From NCBI GenBank assembly GCA_009840445.1, contig VXNS01000032.1, forward strand, positions 1 to 61,224: DNA of 61,224 bases. The letters run 5' to 3'. The notes under the pieces are model-generated. The model searched no databases. It saw nothing but the letters and a program-made list of their open reading frames with translations, and was not told the origin of the DNA. The translations under genes and the position numbers were made by a program. Below are positions 25,145 to 34,292 of this stretch, in pieces; position 1 is the first letter of the stretch, and every line of letters begins with the position of its first letter. The DNA comes from Synechococcus sp. SB0662_bin_14 (GTDB lineage: Bacteria > Cyanobacteriota > Cyanobacteriia > PCC-6307 > Cyanobiaceae).

Positions 25145-25624
25145 TCAATTCCCCATCCTGCAGCGGTGACGATCCAGCAGCTTTCTCTTGTCTTCCGTAA
25201 AATTCTTGTTCTCCAAAGTAGAGTAAATCTTGCCGCGAGGATGATTGATGACCTCAGGATTCCCAAAATCTTCATGCAAACCCTTGTCGTTGGAGAACAG
25301 AAGCCTGGCGCCGTTCACCTGTGCCAGGGCGATAACGTGCGGATCATCGGACTGGAGATCACCATGTTTCTTGACGTATTCGGTTTTATCGTTGACGCGA
25401 TGATCGTCAACGTTCACCAGTTGACCGGCAAGAATTGCCTGGCTGGCCCACCTGCGGAATCCGGGAACTCCCTGGTCAAGCTCCTGTTTCAGCTTCCCTC
25501 CAACCACCAGATTACCCTTGCCGTCCTTGAGCCATTGAAAGAATCCTCTCCCCGCCTCGGTTGCTTGTCCGGCATTGCCGCCAAACACCTCATGGGCGGC
25601 GTTTGCGTCGAGAATGGCGCACAT
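25145..25624 (-). CDS. PIN-like nuclease domain protein
   Basis: A 159-aa PIN-fold protein. The N-terminal strand 'MCAILDANAAHEVFGG' carries the first acidic residue. 'LKQELDQGVPGFRR' may give the second, and 'LQSDDPHVIALAQVNGARLL' followed by 'SNDKGLHEDF' is the typical C-terminal acidic cluster. PIN domains are metal-dependent RNases, as in VapC toxins. It follows the AAA ATPase gene by three bases on the same strand, so the two are co-translated and probably act together. No VapB-type antitoxin is adjacent, so it is more likely the effector of the ATPase than a classic toxin-antitoxin toxin. Confidence 0.75.
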   Translation of the reverse strand: MCAILDANAAHEVFGGNAGQATEAGRGFFQWLKDGKGNLVVGGKLKQELDQGVPGFRRWASQAILAGQLVNVDDHRVNDKTEYVKKHGDLQSDDPHVIALAQVNGARLLFSNDKGLHEDFGNPEVINHPRGKIYSTLENKNFTEDKRKLLDRHRCRMGN

Positions 25625-25627
25625 CGA

Positions 25628-27040
25628 TCAAGCCTCCACCCTGGAGCGTTCTGAAGACCGCTCTGGCCACAGGGAGCGGGTCATCTCATCCATGAAGAAC
25701 TGCCGGTAGCCGTCAGGAGCACCCAGAACGTTCCCCTGGTCATCAAGACGAAGGGAATGGATCCGAACATCCAGGCCACGGCGCTCGAAGAAGAGAATAG
25801 ACACGTCCTCCGGCTTCAAGTGGGAGACGCCGTCCCGCACGTCCATGCGCACGCGGTCCATCAGGTGATCGCTGTGGGTCTCCACAATCAACTGGCGCTG
25901 GGGACCGGCCACCTGGCAGAAGAGGCTACCGAGAGCCGCCTGAGCGCTGGGGTGGAGATGCACCTCCGGTTGTTGCAGGAGGAATTGTCGTGGACGAGAG
26001 TTTTTGGAACTCCGTTGTCCAGCGTTATCACGCAGCAACTCTGTAATAATCTGGAGTGACTGACTGACGCCATAGCCAACATCCATGAGATTACGCCATG
26101 GTCCCTTGGTTCCCATCTGTCCAGACCTCCTCACCTGCAGTTGAAAGGGATCACTGGGTAACCTGCCAAGATACCGTATTCTGATCTCGTCAAAGAGACC
26201 AGAGCTGCGTCCAAAGTTTTCAAGCCGTTGCTTTAGATTAACCCACACATCAGGTTTCTGTGAGGACAGCTCTGCGAGAGCCATAGGAACGTAATTCCCC
26301 TCGGGGTCCAAGGCGGAACTCGCGGGATCACAAGTACGGCGGGGTTGCGACCGAACAGGTGCACTGGCAAAACCGTAGGGTAACTGATACCTTGCCAGTA
26401 TTTCACGCCTGAGAGATTGCCAATCTTGCAGATCCTTTACAGTTACATCAGGACTGCCTTCTTCTGGCTTACACACGACGATGAGCCTAGAAGGGGTTTC
26501 AGCAGTACCGAGATTGAGGAGGATCCCGCTGAGTGAGGGCATGATGCTGCGTTGCAAGGCACAGTCCTTTGACACATCCCATACTCCCTGTTTTGTGCCC
26601 ACTTTAATAGAAGAGGATTCGTAGCCAATCTTGATCCAGGTATCCTCATCATCCTCACCGCCAATTTTACCCAGAGAAATGCGGTAATCTACAGGTACAG
26701 GGGCAGTGCTCTCAGTATCCTTGCCAAACCGGACAGCAAGCCTCCACTCATCTTGGCTGTCAGGAAACGCAGGCAAGTCTGCAATCTCCGCACTGAATGT
26801 TTCTGCTCTGCCACCCCGTCCGCCCCGGTAATGGGCAATCTCGTCAAAACTGCCCAAGTCGTAGGGTGGCCGCTTGAAGTCTGGAACATCGTTATGGGCA
26901 AAGTCGTCCAGCGCCCTGAGCAAAGCGAGGAAGGAGGTTTTACCGGTGCTGTTCTCGCCCACAAGGAGCGTGAGCGGAGCGAGGCAGGCCGTCTGCCTCT
27001 CGCCAAAGCAGCGGAAGTTCTCAATGGTGATGGAGTGCAT
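25628..27040 (-). CDS. AAA/RecF-like ATPase (DUF3696-type)
   Basis: A 470-aa ABC/RecF-type ATPase. 'MHSITIENFRCFGERQTACL' leads to Walker A 'LVGENSTGKTSFLALLRALD'. The C-terminal half has 'LLQQPEVHLHPSAQAALGSL' (Walker B/D-loop region), 'LIVETHSDHLMDRVRMDV' (switch) and a DUF3696-like end ('YRQFFMDEMTRSLWP'). The architecture resembles defence ATPases of the OLD/RloA/GajA group but lacks a Toprim domain. It is coupled to the PIN-like gene, so it probably senses or regulates that effector. It diverges from the RloA gene at 27336. Confidence 0.8.
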   Translation of the reverse strand: MHSITIENFRCFGERQTACLAPLTLLVGENSTGKTSFLALLRALDDFAHNDVPDFKRPPYDLGSFDEIAHYRGGRGGRAETFSAEIADLPAFPDSQDEWRLAVRFGKDTESTAPVPVDYRISLGKIGGEDDEDTWIKIGYESSSIKVGTKQGVWDVSKDCALQRSIMPSLSGILLNLGTAETPSRLIVVCKPEEGSPDVTVKDLQDWQSLRREILARYQLPYGFASAPVRSQPRRTCDPASSALDPEGNYVPMALAELSSQKPDVWVNLKQRLENFGRSSGLFDEIRIRYLGRLPSDPFQLQVRRSGQMGTKGPWRNLMDVGYGVSQSLQIITELLRDNAGQRSSKNSRPRQFLLQQPEVHLHPSAQAALGSLFCQVAGPQRQLIVETHSDHLMDRVRMDVRDGVSHLKPEDVSILFFERRGLDVRIHSLRLDDQGNVLGAPDGYRQFFMDEMTRSLWPERSSERSRVEA

Positions 27041-27165
27041 GGCGGCTCCCGGCAAGCCGTTGCAGAAGGTCGTCACAGGCTAACATCCCTCCCATCGAGA
27101 TTCAAGGCTGGGGGTGCGGGTTTGAGCTCGTTCCGGCCTGGGGCGCCTGCACCGGTTGAGCGCTT

Positions 27166-27193
27166 GTATCGGCTGACCCGTATCGGCTGACCC
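27166..27193. repeat. 14-bp perfect tandem repeat between divergent defence operons
   Basis: The unit GTATCGGCTGACCC occurs twice head to tail in the 295-base spacer between the two divergently transcribed ATPase genes (starts at 27040 and 27336). It could be a paired operator or a replication slip; nothing else is evident in the spacer. Confidence 0.6.
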
Positions 27194-27335
27194 GGGCCAG
27201 CACCCGGCAGGCTGTTGGCCCGGCTGCGCCGTCAGCCCTGGGCTGGGGAAGGTCTTGCCTGGGCAGCTGGAATGCTTGTGAGGCCTTGGTATGGCATACT
27301 GAAGACCCGATCAACCATGCCTGCTGGCTTGAACC

Positions 27336-28727
27336 ATGCTCCTCCACTTCAGTGTGGAGAACTACCGCTCCATCCGCGACACCCAGAACCTGCTCCTGAC
27401 CGCCTCCCAGCGGATCAAACCGGAAGACAGGCGAGGAGCGGTCTTCCCGATACCAGGGACCCAGGAGCAAGAGGCTGCCCTGCCTGCTGTCGCCCTCTAC
27501 GGCAGCAACGCCTCCGGGAAGTCCAACATCCTTGAAGCCCTGGTTTTGATGAGGTTCTTGATTGCCAAGTCCCACGCAGAGAGGAGGCCGGTGAGCCCCC
27601 TCCCGCAACAACCCTTTCTGCTGGACCACGACAGCCCAGCCCAGCCGACTCGGCTTGAATGCACGTTCACCCTGAGCCATGCAAAAGAATTGATCAGCAA
27701 CGGAACAAGTACAAAGGAAGTCCAGCCTGTATACACCTATGGATTCAAGCATACAAAAAAAGAAATCTGTGAAGAGTGGCTTTACCAGGAAGGAGCCGAA
27801 GCAGAGCAAGACAGTCGATTACTTTTTAGACGCACTACTCTTAATCAAGAAATTACCCTGGAAGTAGGTGATCAGTTATCTGGAGAAAATGAAAATATCA
27901 GAAAATTGACTCGACCTAATAGTCTATTCTTGTCAGCAGCAGCACAAAATAATCATTCTCAACTTCTTGGAATTTATGAGTATTTCTCTGGAATGATACT
28001 TGTTAAAAACCCAGAGTCTTTTAGAGAATCCTTAATTGCAGATCTTGTAGATAACTGTAGAGACAAAGGAAAACTCAAAGACATCCTCAAGCAGGCTGAT
28101 TTTGGAATTAACGATGTTACCGTAAAAGAGATTGAGTTATCAGAAACTCAAATTGAAATGATGCGTAAAATGTCCAGTATATCCTCAGAGCGTAGTGCCT
28201 TTGAGGATGAAACAACTTCCTCAAGCCCTATGCACATGAAAGCGCTTGGCTTCATGCACTCTGCGACTGATGGCGAGCCTAGAACTCTGCCTTACCATTT
28301 GGAAAGTAGGGGCACCCAGGTTTTTCTCACCCTCCTCCTGCTAGCTTTGGAAGCGTTGTCCGAGGGATCGTTCCTGGTGATTGACGAACTCGATACCAGT
28401 CTCCACCCTGATCTTTCCCGAGCCTTGCTGTCCCTCTTTGGCAGGAAAACATCGAATCCCTATGGCGCCCAGTTCCTGTTCTCAACCCACGACGTTACCC
28501 TGCTGGATAGTGATGTCCTGCAACAGGACGAGATCTGGTTCACGGAGAAGGACTCCGACGGCGCCTCCCGCTTAACACCACTAACGGACTTCAAACTACC
28601 ACCTCCCGACCAGTTAAAGCATGGTGATATTGAACAAGCCTACCGCCTCGGACGTTTTGGCGGGGTACCCAGTTCCAGGGAGTTTCTGGTTGAACTGGAC
28701 ACAGACCAGGGGGAGGAAGAGAAATGA
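27336..28727 (+). CDS. RloA/AbiLi-like AAA ATPase
   Basis: A 463-aa ABC-type ATPase of the AAA_15/AAA_21 defence group. It starts 'MLLHFSVENYRSIRDTQNLL' with Walker A 'ALYGSNASGKSNILEAL'. The C-terminal part has 'LESRGTQVFLTLLLLALEAL', Walker B 'SFLVIDELDTSLHPDLSRAL' and 'QFLFSTHDVTLLDSDVLQQD'. The next gene encodes an RloB-like protein overlapping by four bases (ATGA), which defines an RloAB pair resembling the AbiL abortive-infection system. The first and last thirds are GC-rich like the genome, while the middle (about 27700-28250) is clearly AT-richer. That suggests a mosaic gene with an exchanged central domain. Confidence 0.85.
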   Translation: MLLHFSVENYRSIRDTQNLLLTASQRIKPEDRRGAVFPIPGTQEQEAALPAVALYGSNASGKSNILEALVLMRFLIAKSHAERRPVSPLPQQPFLLDHDSPAQPTRLECTFTLSHAKELISNGTSTKEVQPVYTYGFKHTKKEICEEWLYQEGAEAEQDSRLLFRRTTLNQEITLEVGDQLSGENENIRKLTRPNSLFLSAAAQNNHSQLLGIYEYFSGMILVKNPESFRESLIADLVDNCRDKGKLKDILKQADFGINDVTVKEIELSETQIEMMRKMSSISSERSAFEDETTSSSPMHMKALGFMHSATDGEPRTLPYHLESRGTQVFLTLLLLALEALSEGSFLVIDELDTSLHPDLSRALLSLFGRKTSNPYGAQFLFSTHDVTLLDSDVLQQDEIWFTEKDSDGASRLTPLTDFKLPPPDQLKHGDIEQAYRLGRFGGVPSSREFLVELDTDQGEEEK

Positions 28728-29374
28728 CATCCTGGCGTCGCAGGGCTCCTGTCAAGGAGCCGGCAGCGGTCATGATCGTTGTCACAGAGGGGGAAAAGAC
28801 AGAACTCCGGTATCTTGAGGTGTTTAGAAAAATTCATGTGGAGCCATTTGCAAGAGAATTAGGTTTTCGTTTGGAAATAGTTTCCGGTACCGGTGTTCCC
28901 ATGACGGTTGTTAATTGTGCAATTCAGAAGCGACAAAGTTTGCAGAGATTCCTCAGAAAAGAAGACTCCGTCTGGGCAATGTTTGGTCGAGATGACCATC
29001 CAGAGTTCAAGGAAGCAAAACGTAAAGCCAGAGACAAAGGAGTTTACCTGGCAGTTTCTGATCCGTGCTTCGAGATTTGGGGAATCTATCATTATCGAGA
29101 CTGTCAAGGTCTCATAGGGAGAGATCAGTGCCAGAAGAGACTTGAAGAATTATGTTCAAGTTATGATAGAAAATCTGGCAAGATCTTTGCAGATGAAGAT
29201 GCCATCAAAAACAAATATCGTGATGCTATTATAAGAGCAGAAAGGTCGCTCAATTTACGAGAGCAAGAAGACAATCCAGAGGGAAATCCATCAACAAGGG
29301 TACATTGTCTAATCAAAGGAATTCTATCAACGGTTGAAGACTTGGTCCATAGCAACAGCAACAGGGAAGGCTGA
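28724..29374 (+). CDS. RloB-like protein (AbiLii type)
   Basis: A 216-aa RloB-like protein. It opens 'KEPAAVMIVVTEGEKTELRYLE', a Toprim-like strand with the conserved Glu in 'TEGEKTE'. 'VWAMFGRDDHPEFKEA' supplies the D-x-D-type acidic pair, and 'YLAVSDPCFEIWGIYHYRD' is the family signature. It is translated from an ATG overlapping the RloA stop and has a strong GGAGG-type site upstream. RloB is the presumed nuclease effector of RloAB-type defence. The gene is AT-rich compared with flanking core genes, consistent with transfer. Confidence 0.85.
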   Translation: MTSWRRRAPVKEPAAVMIVVTEGEKTELRYLEVFRKIHVEPFARELGFRLEIVSGTGVPMTVVNCAIQKRQSLQRFLRKEDSVWAMFGRDDHPEFKEAKRKARDKGVYLAVSDPCFEIWGIYHYRDCQGLIGRDQCQKRLEELCSSYDRKSGKIFADEDAIKNKYRDAIIRAERSLNLREQEDNPEGNPSTRVHCLIKGILSTVEDLVHSNSNREG

Positions 29375-29455
29375 AAATCTCAAAACAAGCCCCTTGCCAA
29401 AACCAGCCCAAAACTTCAGGAAACCACCTGCCCTGCTCCTGGACAAGGCTTAAAA

Positions 29456-31921
29456 TCAGACGGGCCACACCACGGTGCAGCCCACGCCCCCGTCCCCCGG
29501 CTCCGCATCGTGGAAGCGCTCCACCTGGTCCGTGCTCTTCAGCCAGTCCCATAGGCCCTGCTTGAGACGCCCCGTCCCGATGCCATGGATCACCCAGACG
29601 GGACCGTTGGCGCGGCTGAGTTGATCCGCCACGGCGGACTCCGCCTCATGGAGCCGGAGCCCGCGCAGGTCGATGGTGTTGGCGGCACAGCGCACCTCCG
29701 GGCCGGGGGCCAGGCGTTGGCGGTGGGTCACCTGCACAGGGGGAGCAGCGGGGCGGGGCGCGTCCCCATTGAGGACCTCCACGTCGTCCACATGGGCCTG
29801 GAGTCGCATGGGACCACAGCGCAACTCCAGCATCCGGCCGTTGTCTTTCACGTCCAGCACCTCCGCCGCCTTGCCCAGGCGCCGCAGCCGCACCCGCATG
29901 CCCACGTGGGGTGACCACCCCTGGGGGTGTGGCAGTTGGGACGGGTCCGGCGCGGTGGCGCTCTGCGGGCGCCGGCCTTGTTGGAGGGCCTTCAGACGTT
30001 GCCCGGCCCGGCGGGCCTGCTCCCCGTCCGGTGTCCCTTGCCGCAGGGTGCGGATGATGCGGGCCACCTCCTGCTGGGCAGTCTGGATGGCATCCTCCAA
30101 CTGCTGTTGTCGCTGCTGTTGTCGCTGGGCTATATCACGCTGTTGCCGTTGCCAATGGCTGAGCACCTGGGTGTGGAGTTGTTCGGTGCGGGCCAGGAGG
30201 GCGGCGGCGGCGGCGGCGGTTTCCTCCTGCTGTTGCCGTTGCTGCTCCAGGCCACTGATGATGGAACTCACCTCCCCCGCTTGCTGGGGTTTGAGCAGGG
30301 CCCGGGCCTGGCTGAGAACTGCCGGCTCCAGACCCAACCGCTGGGCAATGGCCAGGGCGTTGCTGCGACCGGGAATGCCCCATTGCAACTGATAGGTGGG
30401 GGCCATGGTGGCCTCGTCAAAGGCGACGGAGGCGTTTTCAAAACGGTCGTCTTCGTATTTGAGCGCCTTGAGGGCGCTGCAATGGGTGGTGGCCATGGTG
30501 AGGCGGACCCGATCCGCCATGTGGCGCAACAGGGCAATGGCCAGGGCGGACCCTTCACCGGGATCCGTGCCGGCCCCCAACTCGTCCAGCAGGACCACGC
30601 CATTGGTATGGGCCATGGGGGAGGCCTCAACAGCCGCAAGGATCCGCGCTAGGCGCTTGACGTGGCCACTGAAGGTGGAAAGGTTTTGCTGCAGGGACTG
30701 CTCGTCGCCGATGTCGGCCAGCACCAGTTCGGCCCAGGGCAGTCGGGCCGGGCCGGCGCAGAGCACCGGCAGTCCTGCACGGGCCATGAGGAGGGCCAGG
30801 CCCAGGCTTTTGAGAACAACGGTCTTGCCGCCCGTATTGGGTCCGGTGATGGCCACCACCCGCTGGTGGGGGCGCACCTGAACGTCCACCGGCACCACCT
30901 GGGCTCCGCCGGCCTGCCGTTGTTGCCACACCAGCAGCGGATGGCGCAACTGCCGCAGCAGGATGGGCTCCTCAGCCGCCCCAACGGCGGCCCCGGCTTC
31001 ATGGGCCTTCAGGTCGGTTTCCAGAAAATCCGGTTGGATGCCGCCCATGGCAGCCCCGTAGCGCCCCCGGGCCAGGGCCATGTCAAGGCGCAGCAGGGCT
31101 GCACGGGTGTCCAGAAGATGGTGGGCATCATCCGCCACCAGTTGACTCAACTGCCGCAGCACCTGCTGCTCCTCCTGGCGCTCCTGGGCCTCCAGGTCAC
31201 GGATGCGGTTGCCCAGGGGCACCAGCGCCTGGGGCTCCACAAACAAGGTGTTGCCGGAGGTGGAGCTGTCATGCACCAACCCGGGCAACTGGTCCATGGC
31301 GCCAGCCTTGAGGGCCAGCACGGCGCGCCCGTGGCGGGAGGAGATGACCGTATCCTGCAGCACCGCCTGATGACGTCGCAGCAAGCCGTGAAGCCGTTGA
31401 CGCAGCTCAAGGCGCAACTGACCCAATTGGTGGCGCACCGCCGCCAGGGCGCCGCTGGCGCGATCCGCCACGTGGCCACCCTCCTCCAGGCAGTGGTTCA
31501 GGCGGTGCTCAAGCTGGTGCAAGCCCTGCAACCGGGCCAGGCAGGCGGTGGTCACCGGCTGCTGCTGGGGATCGTTGATCTGACGCCGCAGCCTCCGCAC
31601 AGCGGCCATGGTGGTGGCCACCCCCAGCAACGCCTCACCCGTGGCAATCCCCCCCTTGCAACAACGCTCCACCAGGGGATTCAGGTCCACCACGCCACGG
31701 AAATCCAGCCCCCCTTCCAACTGCTGATCCCGCTCCAGCAACTCCCGGGTTTCCTGTTGAAGACCCTGACTGTGGGACAGATCCGCGGGCAGGGACAACC
31801 GCAGCAGGGCTTGGCGCCCCATGGCGGTGGAAGCAAAGCCGGCCAAGTGCCGGCAGAGTTCCGGCCACCCCAGCAGTTCCAGGGCCTCCTCCTGAATCAC
31901 TGACAGGGAGTTGTGCTCCAC
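29456..31921 (-). CDS. mutS2: endonuclease MutS2
   Basis: An 821-aa MutS2. The lever/core region starts 'LELLGWPELCRHLAGFASTA'. The ATPase has 'ITGPNTGGKTVVLKSLGLAL', 'DIGDEQSLQQNLSTFSGHV', 'VVLLDELGAGTDPGEGSALA' and 'MATTHCSALKALKY'. A long coiled coil rich in Gln/Arg follows. The C-terminal Smr nuclease domain has 'NTIDLRGLRLHEAESAV' and 'VWVIHGIGTGRLKQGLWDWL'. MutS2 suppresses recombination and, in Bacillus, splits collided ribosomes. There is no mismatch-recognition domain, as expected. It appears to start at GTG 31921 and to be complete. Confidence 0.94.
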   Translation of the reverse strand: MEHNSLSVIQEEALELLGWPELCRHLAGFASTAMGRQALLRLSLPADLSHSQGLQQETRELLERDQQLEGGLDFRGVVDLNPLVERCCKGGIATGEALLGVATTMAAVRRLRRQINDPQQQPVTTACLARLQGLHQLEHRLNHCLEEGGHVADRASGALAAVRHQLGQLRLELRQRLHGLLRRHQAVLQDTVISSRHGRAVLALKAGAMDQLPGLVHDSSTSGNTLFVEPQALVPLGNRIRDLEAQERQEEQQVLRQLSQLVADDAHHLLDTRAALLRLDMALARGRYGAAMGGIQPDFLETDLKAHEAGAAVGAAEEPILLRQLRHPLLVWQQRQAGGAQVVPVDVQVRPHQRVVAITGPNTGGKTVVLKSLGLALLMARAGLPVLCAGPARLPWAELVLADIGDEQSLQQNLSTFSGHVKRLARILAAVEASPMAHTNGVVLLDELGAGTDPGEGSALAIALLRHMADRVRLTMATTHCSALKALKYEDDRFENASVAFDEATMAPTYQLQWGIPGRSNALAIAQRLGLEPAVLSQARALLKPQQAGEVSSIISGLEQQRQQQEETAAAAAALLARTEQLHTQVLSHWQRQQRDIAQRQQQRQQQLEDAIQTAQQEVARIIRTLRQGTPDGEQARRAGQRLKALQQGRRPQSATAPDPSQLPHPQGWSPHVGMRVRLRRLGKAAEVLDVKDNGRMLELRCGPMRLQAHVDDVEVLNGDAPRPAAPPVQVTHRQRLAPGPEVRCAANTIDLRGLRLHEAESAVADQLSRANGPVWVIHGIGTGRLKQGLWDWLKSTDQVERFHDAEPGDGGVGCTVVWPV

Positions 31922-31932
31922 TTACGCCGCAC

Positions 31933-32346
31933 TCAGGCTGCGGGTGTGGCGGTGGCGCCCACGGCAGGCGGCACGTTGGCGGGAATGCCCCCCTGGGGTT
32001 CGTAGAGCATTTCCAGCCAGTTGCCCTCCGGATCCCGCAAATAGAAGGAGGCGGTGCCGTCCCGGTGATCATGCACCGCCCCCACCGCCACACCCGCAGC
32101 CTTGAGCTGGGCATGGGCGGCATTGACGGCGGCGCGATCCCGGAAATGGAAGGCAAAGTGAGGTCCCGCGGCGCGGTAGTCGGGTCCCAGCAGGGCCAGA
32201 CCCTCCCGCCCTGGTCTGGTTTCCATGTAACACCAATCCTGGGCGTCCCACACCAGCTCCATGCCAAGGGAGCGGTAAAAGCGCTTGGCCCGTTCCATGT
32301 CATGGACACGGACGGCCACGTGACCCAGCCGTTCAACAGTCGCCAT
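31933..32346 (-). CDS. VOC/glyoxalase family protein
   Basis: A 137-aa vicinal-oxygen-chelate protein with paired beta-alpha-beta-beta-beta units: 'MATVERLGHVAVRVHDMERA' (metal His), 'RFYRSLGMELVWDAQD', 'PHFAFHFRDRAAVNAA', 'GTASFYLRDPEGNWLEMLYE' (metal Glu). The pattern matches glyoxalase I-like or dioxygenase-like members. The substrate is not clear. An Ala/Pro-rich tail ends just before mutS2 on the same strand (11 bases), so they may be co-transcribed. Confidence 0.82.
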   Translation of the reverse strand: MATVERLGHVAVRVHDMERAKRFYRSLGMELVWDAQDWCYMETRPGREGLALLGPDYRAAGPHFAFHFRDRAAVNAAHAQLKAAGVAVGAVHDHRDGTASFYLRDPEGNWLEMLYEPQGGIPANVPPAVGATATPAA

Positions 32347-32393
32347 GGGCGTTCCGAGGGGGGAATTGCATTCTGGCGTCTTTCCGGGGCGTC

Positions 32394-32750
32394 TTAGCCC
32401 TTGGTCACCACCGAGCCGGCCATCTCCTTGAAGGGCTTCATGCTGGCGCCGGGGCGGCGACGGCCAACGGGAACGGTGATCCCCAGGGAGAGTTGATCCG
32501 GGGCAAAGTTTGCCACCACCATGGGCTCCGGATCCCCCTCAGGGGCTGGAGGCAAAGGCTCGAACGTGGGCTCGCTGGCCTCCGGCGCCGCCTGTTGAAC
32601 ATCAGGGGAGGATTCAGAGCCAAACTCCGCGAAAGCCTTGTCCCCGGAGCTACGACCCCGGGTCCAGACCACCACCACACCAGCCACCAGGGCAGCAAGT
32701 CCCAAGCCACCCAACAGCAGGGGCAGGGGAACGGGAAGAGCGTCAAGCAT
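32394..32750 (-). CDS. small membrane-anchored hypothetical protein
   Basis: A 118-aa protein with an N-terminal membrane span ('LPLLLGGLGLAALVAGVVVV') followed by a Pro/Glu-rich, probably disordered region and a conserved-looking end ('LSLGITVPVGRRRPGASMKP' then 'FKEMAGSVVTKG'). I recall similar short proteins in picocyanobacteria but know no function. It lies between gatA and the glyoxalase-like gene on the same strand. Confidence 0.6.
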   Translation of the reverse strand: MLDALPVPLPLLLGGLGLAALVAGVVVVWTRGRSSGDKAFAEFGSESSPDVQQAAPEASEPTFEPLPPAPEGDPEPMVVANFAPDQLSLGITVPVGRRRPGASMKPFKEMAGSVVTKG

Positions 32751-32810
32751 CGTTTCAAGTGTGCTGGCTGCATTATCCGGCTAAACCTCACGGGAAGCGT
32801 CCGAAACTCG

Positions 32811-34292
32811 TCAGTTTGCAGTGGAGTGCAACAGAGGCTGCACCAAAGGGGGCCTTGAGCAATGGGCCAGGGGGGAGGCTGCCTGCTCATAGGCATGGGC
32901 CACCTGGAGGAGCCTGGCTTCCTCCAGCACGTTACCGATCAACTGGAGCCCCACCGGCAGGCCGTGCTCGTCCAGGCCGCAGGGCAGGCTGATGGCCGGC
33001 AGACCCGCCAGGTTGATGGGAATGGTCATCAAATCCGCCAGGTACATGGCCAGGGGATCGTCACTCCGCTCGCCAGCGGCAAAGGCGGTGCAGGGGGAGG
33101 TGGGGGTCAGGAGCAGGTCAAAGCGGGCAAAGGCCTGGTCAAAGTCCCGGCGGATCAGGGTGCGCACCTGTTGCGCCTTGTGGTAGTAGGCATCCACGTA
33201 GCCTGCCGAGAGGGCGTAGGTGCCGATCAAAATGCGCCGCTGCACCTCCGGTCCGAACCCCTGGGCCCGGGTCCGGGCGGTCATGTCCCCACAGCTTTGG
33301 GTGCCTTCCGTGCGCAGGCCGTACTTGACCCCGTCATAGCGGGCCAGGTTGGCGGAGGCCTCCGACGGGGCAATGATGTAGTAGGTGGCGATGCCGTCCT
33401 TGAACCGGGGACAGCTCACCTCCTCCACATGGCAGCCCAGGGCCTCCAGTTGGGCTGCCGCGGCCCGGATGGATTGCACCACGTCAGGGGAGACGCCCTC
33501 TTCAAAGCACTCGCGAATCATCCCCACCCGACACCCCTTGACGGGGGTCCGAAGGCTGGCGCGGTAGTCGGGAACCGGCGCCTTCAGGCTGGTGGCATCC
33601 AGGGGATCATGGCCGGCGATGACCTGCAGAATCTCCGCCGCATCCGCCACGGAACTGCTTAAAGGACCCACCTGATCCAGGGAACTGGCAAAGGCCACCA
33701 GCCCCCAGCGGCTCACCCGGCCGTAGGTGGGTTTCAAGCCCACCACGCCGCAAAAGGAAGCGGGCTGGCGGATGGAGCCGCCCGTGTCGGAGCCCAGGGC
33801 CGCGGCACAGGCGCCGGCAGCCACTGCCGCCGCACTTCCCCCTGAACTGCCGCCGGGCACACAGCTTGGTTGCCATGGGTTGGAGGTGGCGCCAAAGGCG
33901 GAGGTTTCCGTGGAACTGCCCATGGCGAACTCGTCCATGTTGGTCTTCCCCACCAGCACGGCCCCCTGTTGCCAGAGCCGCTCCGTCGCCGTGGCCTCAT
34001 AGGGGGGGACAAAATGCTCCAACATGCGGCTGGAGCAGGTGGTGGCAATGCCCTTGCTGCAGAGGTTGTCCTTCACGGCAACGGGAATGCCGGCCAAGGG
34101 AGGGAGGGTCTCGCCAGCCGCCCGGGCCGCATCCACCCGGTCGGCAGCCGCCAAGGCCCGCTCGGCCGTCACCGTGGTGAAGGCATGGAGGATGGGCTCC
34201 ACCGCAACAAGCCGCCGCAGGGTGGCCTCGGTTAATTCCCGGGCGGAGCATTCACCGTTCAGGAGTTGCTGGCGCAGGGCGGCAATGGCCAT
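32811..34292 (-). CDS. gatA: Asp-tRNA(Asn)/Glu-tRNA(Gln) amidotransferase subunit A
   Basis: A roughly 493-aa amidase subunit of GatCAB, which amidates Glu-tRNA(Gln) after releasing ammonia from glutamine. The amidase signature is complete. The catalytic Lys is in '[17 protein letters not shown]', the Ser-cisSer pair in '[17 protein letters not shown]', and '[20 protein letters not shown]' is followed by '[20 protein letters not shown]'. '[19 protein letters not shown]' is also typical. ATG 34292 gives the usual start '[14 protein letters not shown]'; GTG 34313 is an alternative. Its 5' end overlaps the tail of the DUF1816 gene. Confidence 0.94.
   Translation of the reverse strand: MAIAALRQQLLNGECSARELTEATLRRLVAVEPILHAFTTVTAERALAAADRVDAARAAGETLPPLAGIPVAVKDNLCSKGIATTCSSRMLEHFVPPYEATATERLWQQGAVLVGKTNMDEFAMGSSTETSAFGATSNPWQPSCVPGGSSGGSAAAVAAGACAAALGSDTGGSIRQPASFCGVVGLKPTYGRVSRWGLVAFASSLDQVGPLSSSVADAAEILQVIAGHDPLDATSLKAPVPDYRASLRTPVKGCRVGMIRECFEEGVSPDVVQSIRAAAAQLEALGCHVEEVSCPRFKDGIATYYIIAPSEASANLARYDGVKYGLRTEGTQSCGDMTARTRAQGFGPEVQRRILIGTYALSAGYVDAYYHKAQQVRTLIRRDFDQAFARFDLLLTPTSPCTAFAAGERSDDPLAMYLADLMTIPINLAGLPAISLPCGLDEHGLPVGLQLIGNVLEEARLLQVAHAYEQAASPLAHCSRPPLVQPLLHSTAN

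Noticed and set aside
24421-25275. Several overlapping frames of 80-240 codons on both strands
   Set aside because: No domain, no good ribosome site, and Pro/Gly/Arg-rich translations in every phase; treated as non-coding.
14710-29374. Considered as a prophage
   Set aside because: No integrase, capsid, portal, terminase or tail genes; content is restriction, ATPase and nuclease defence genes.
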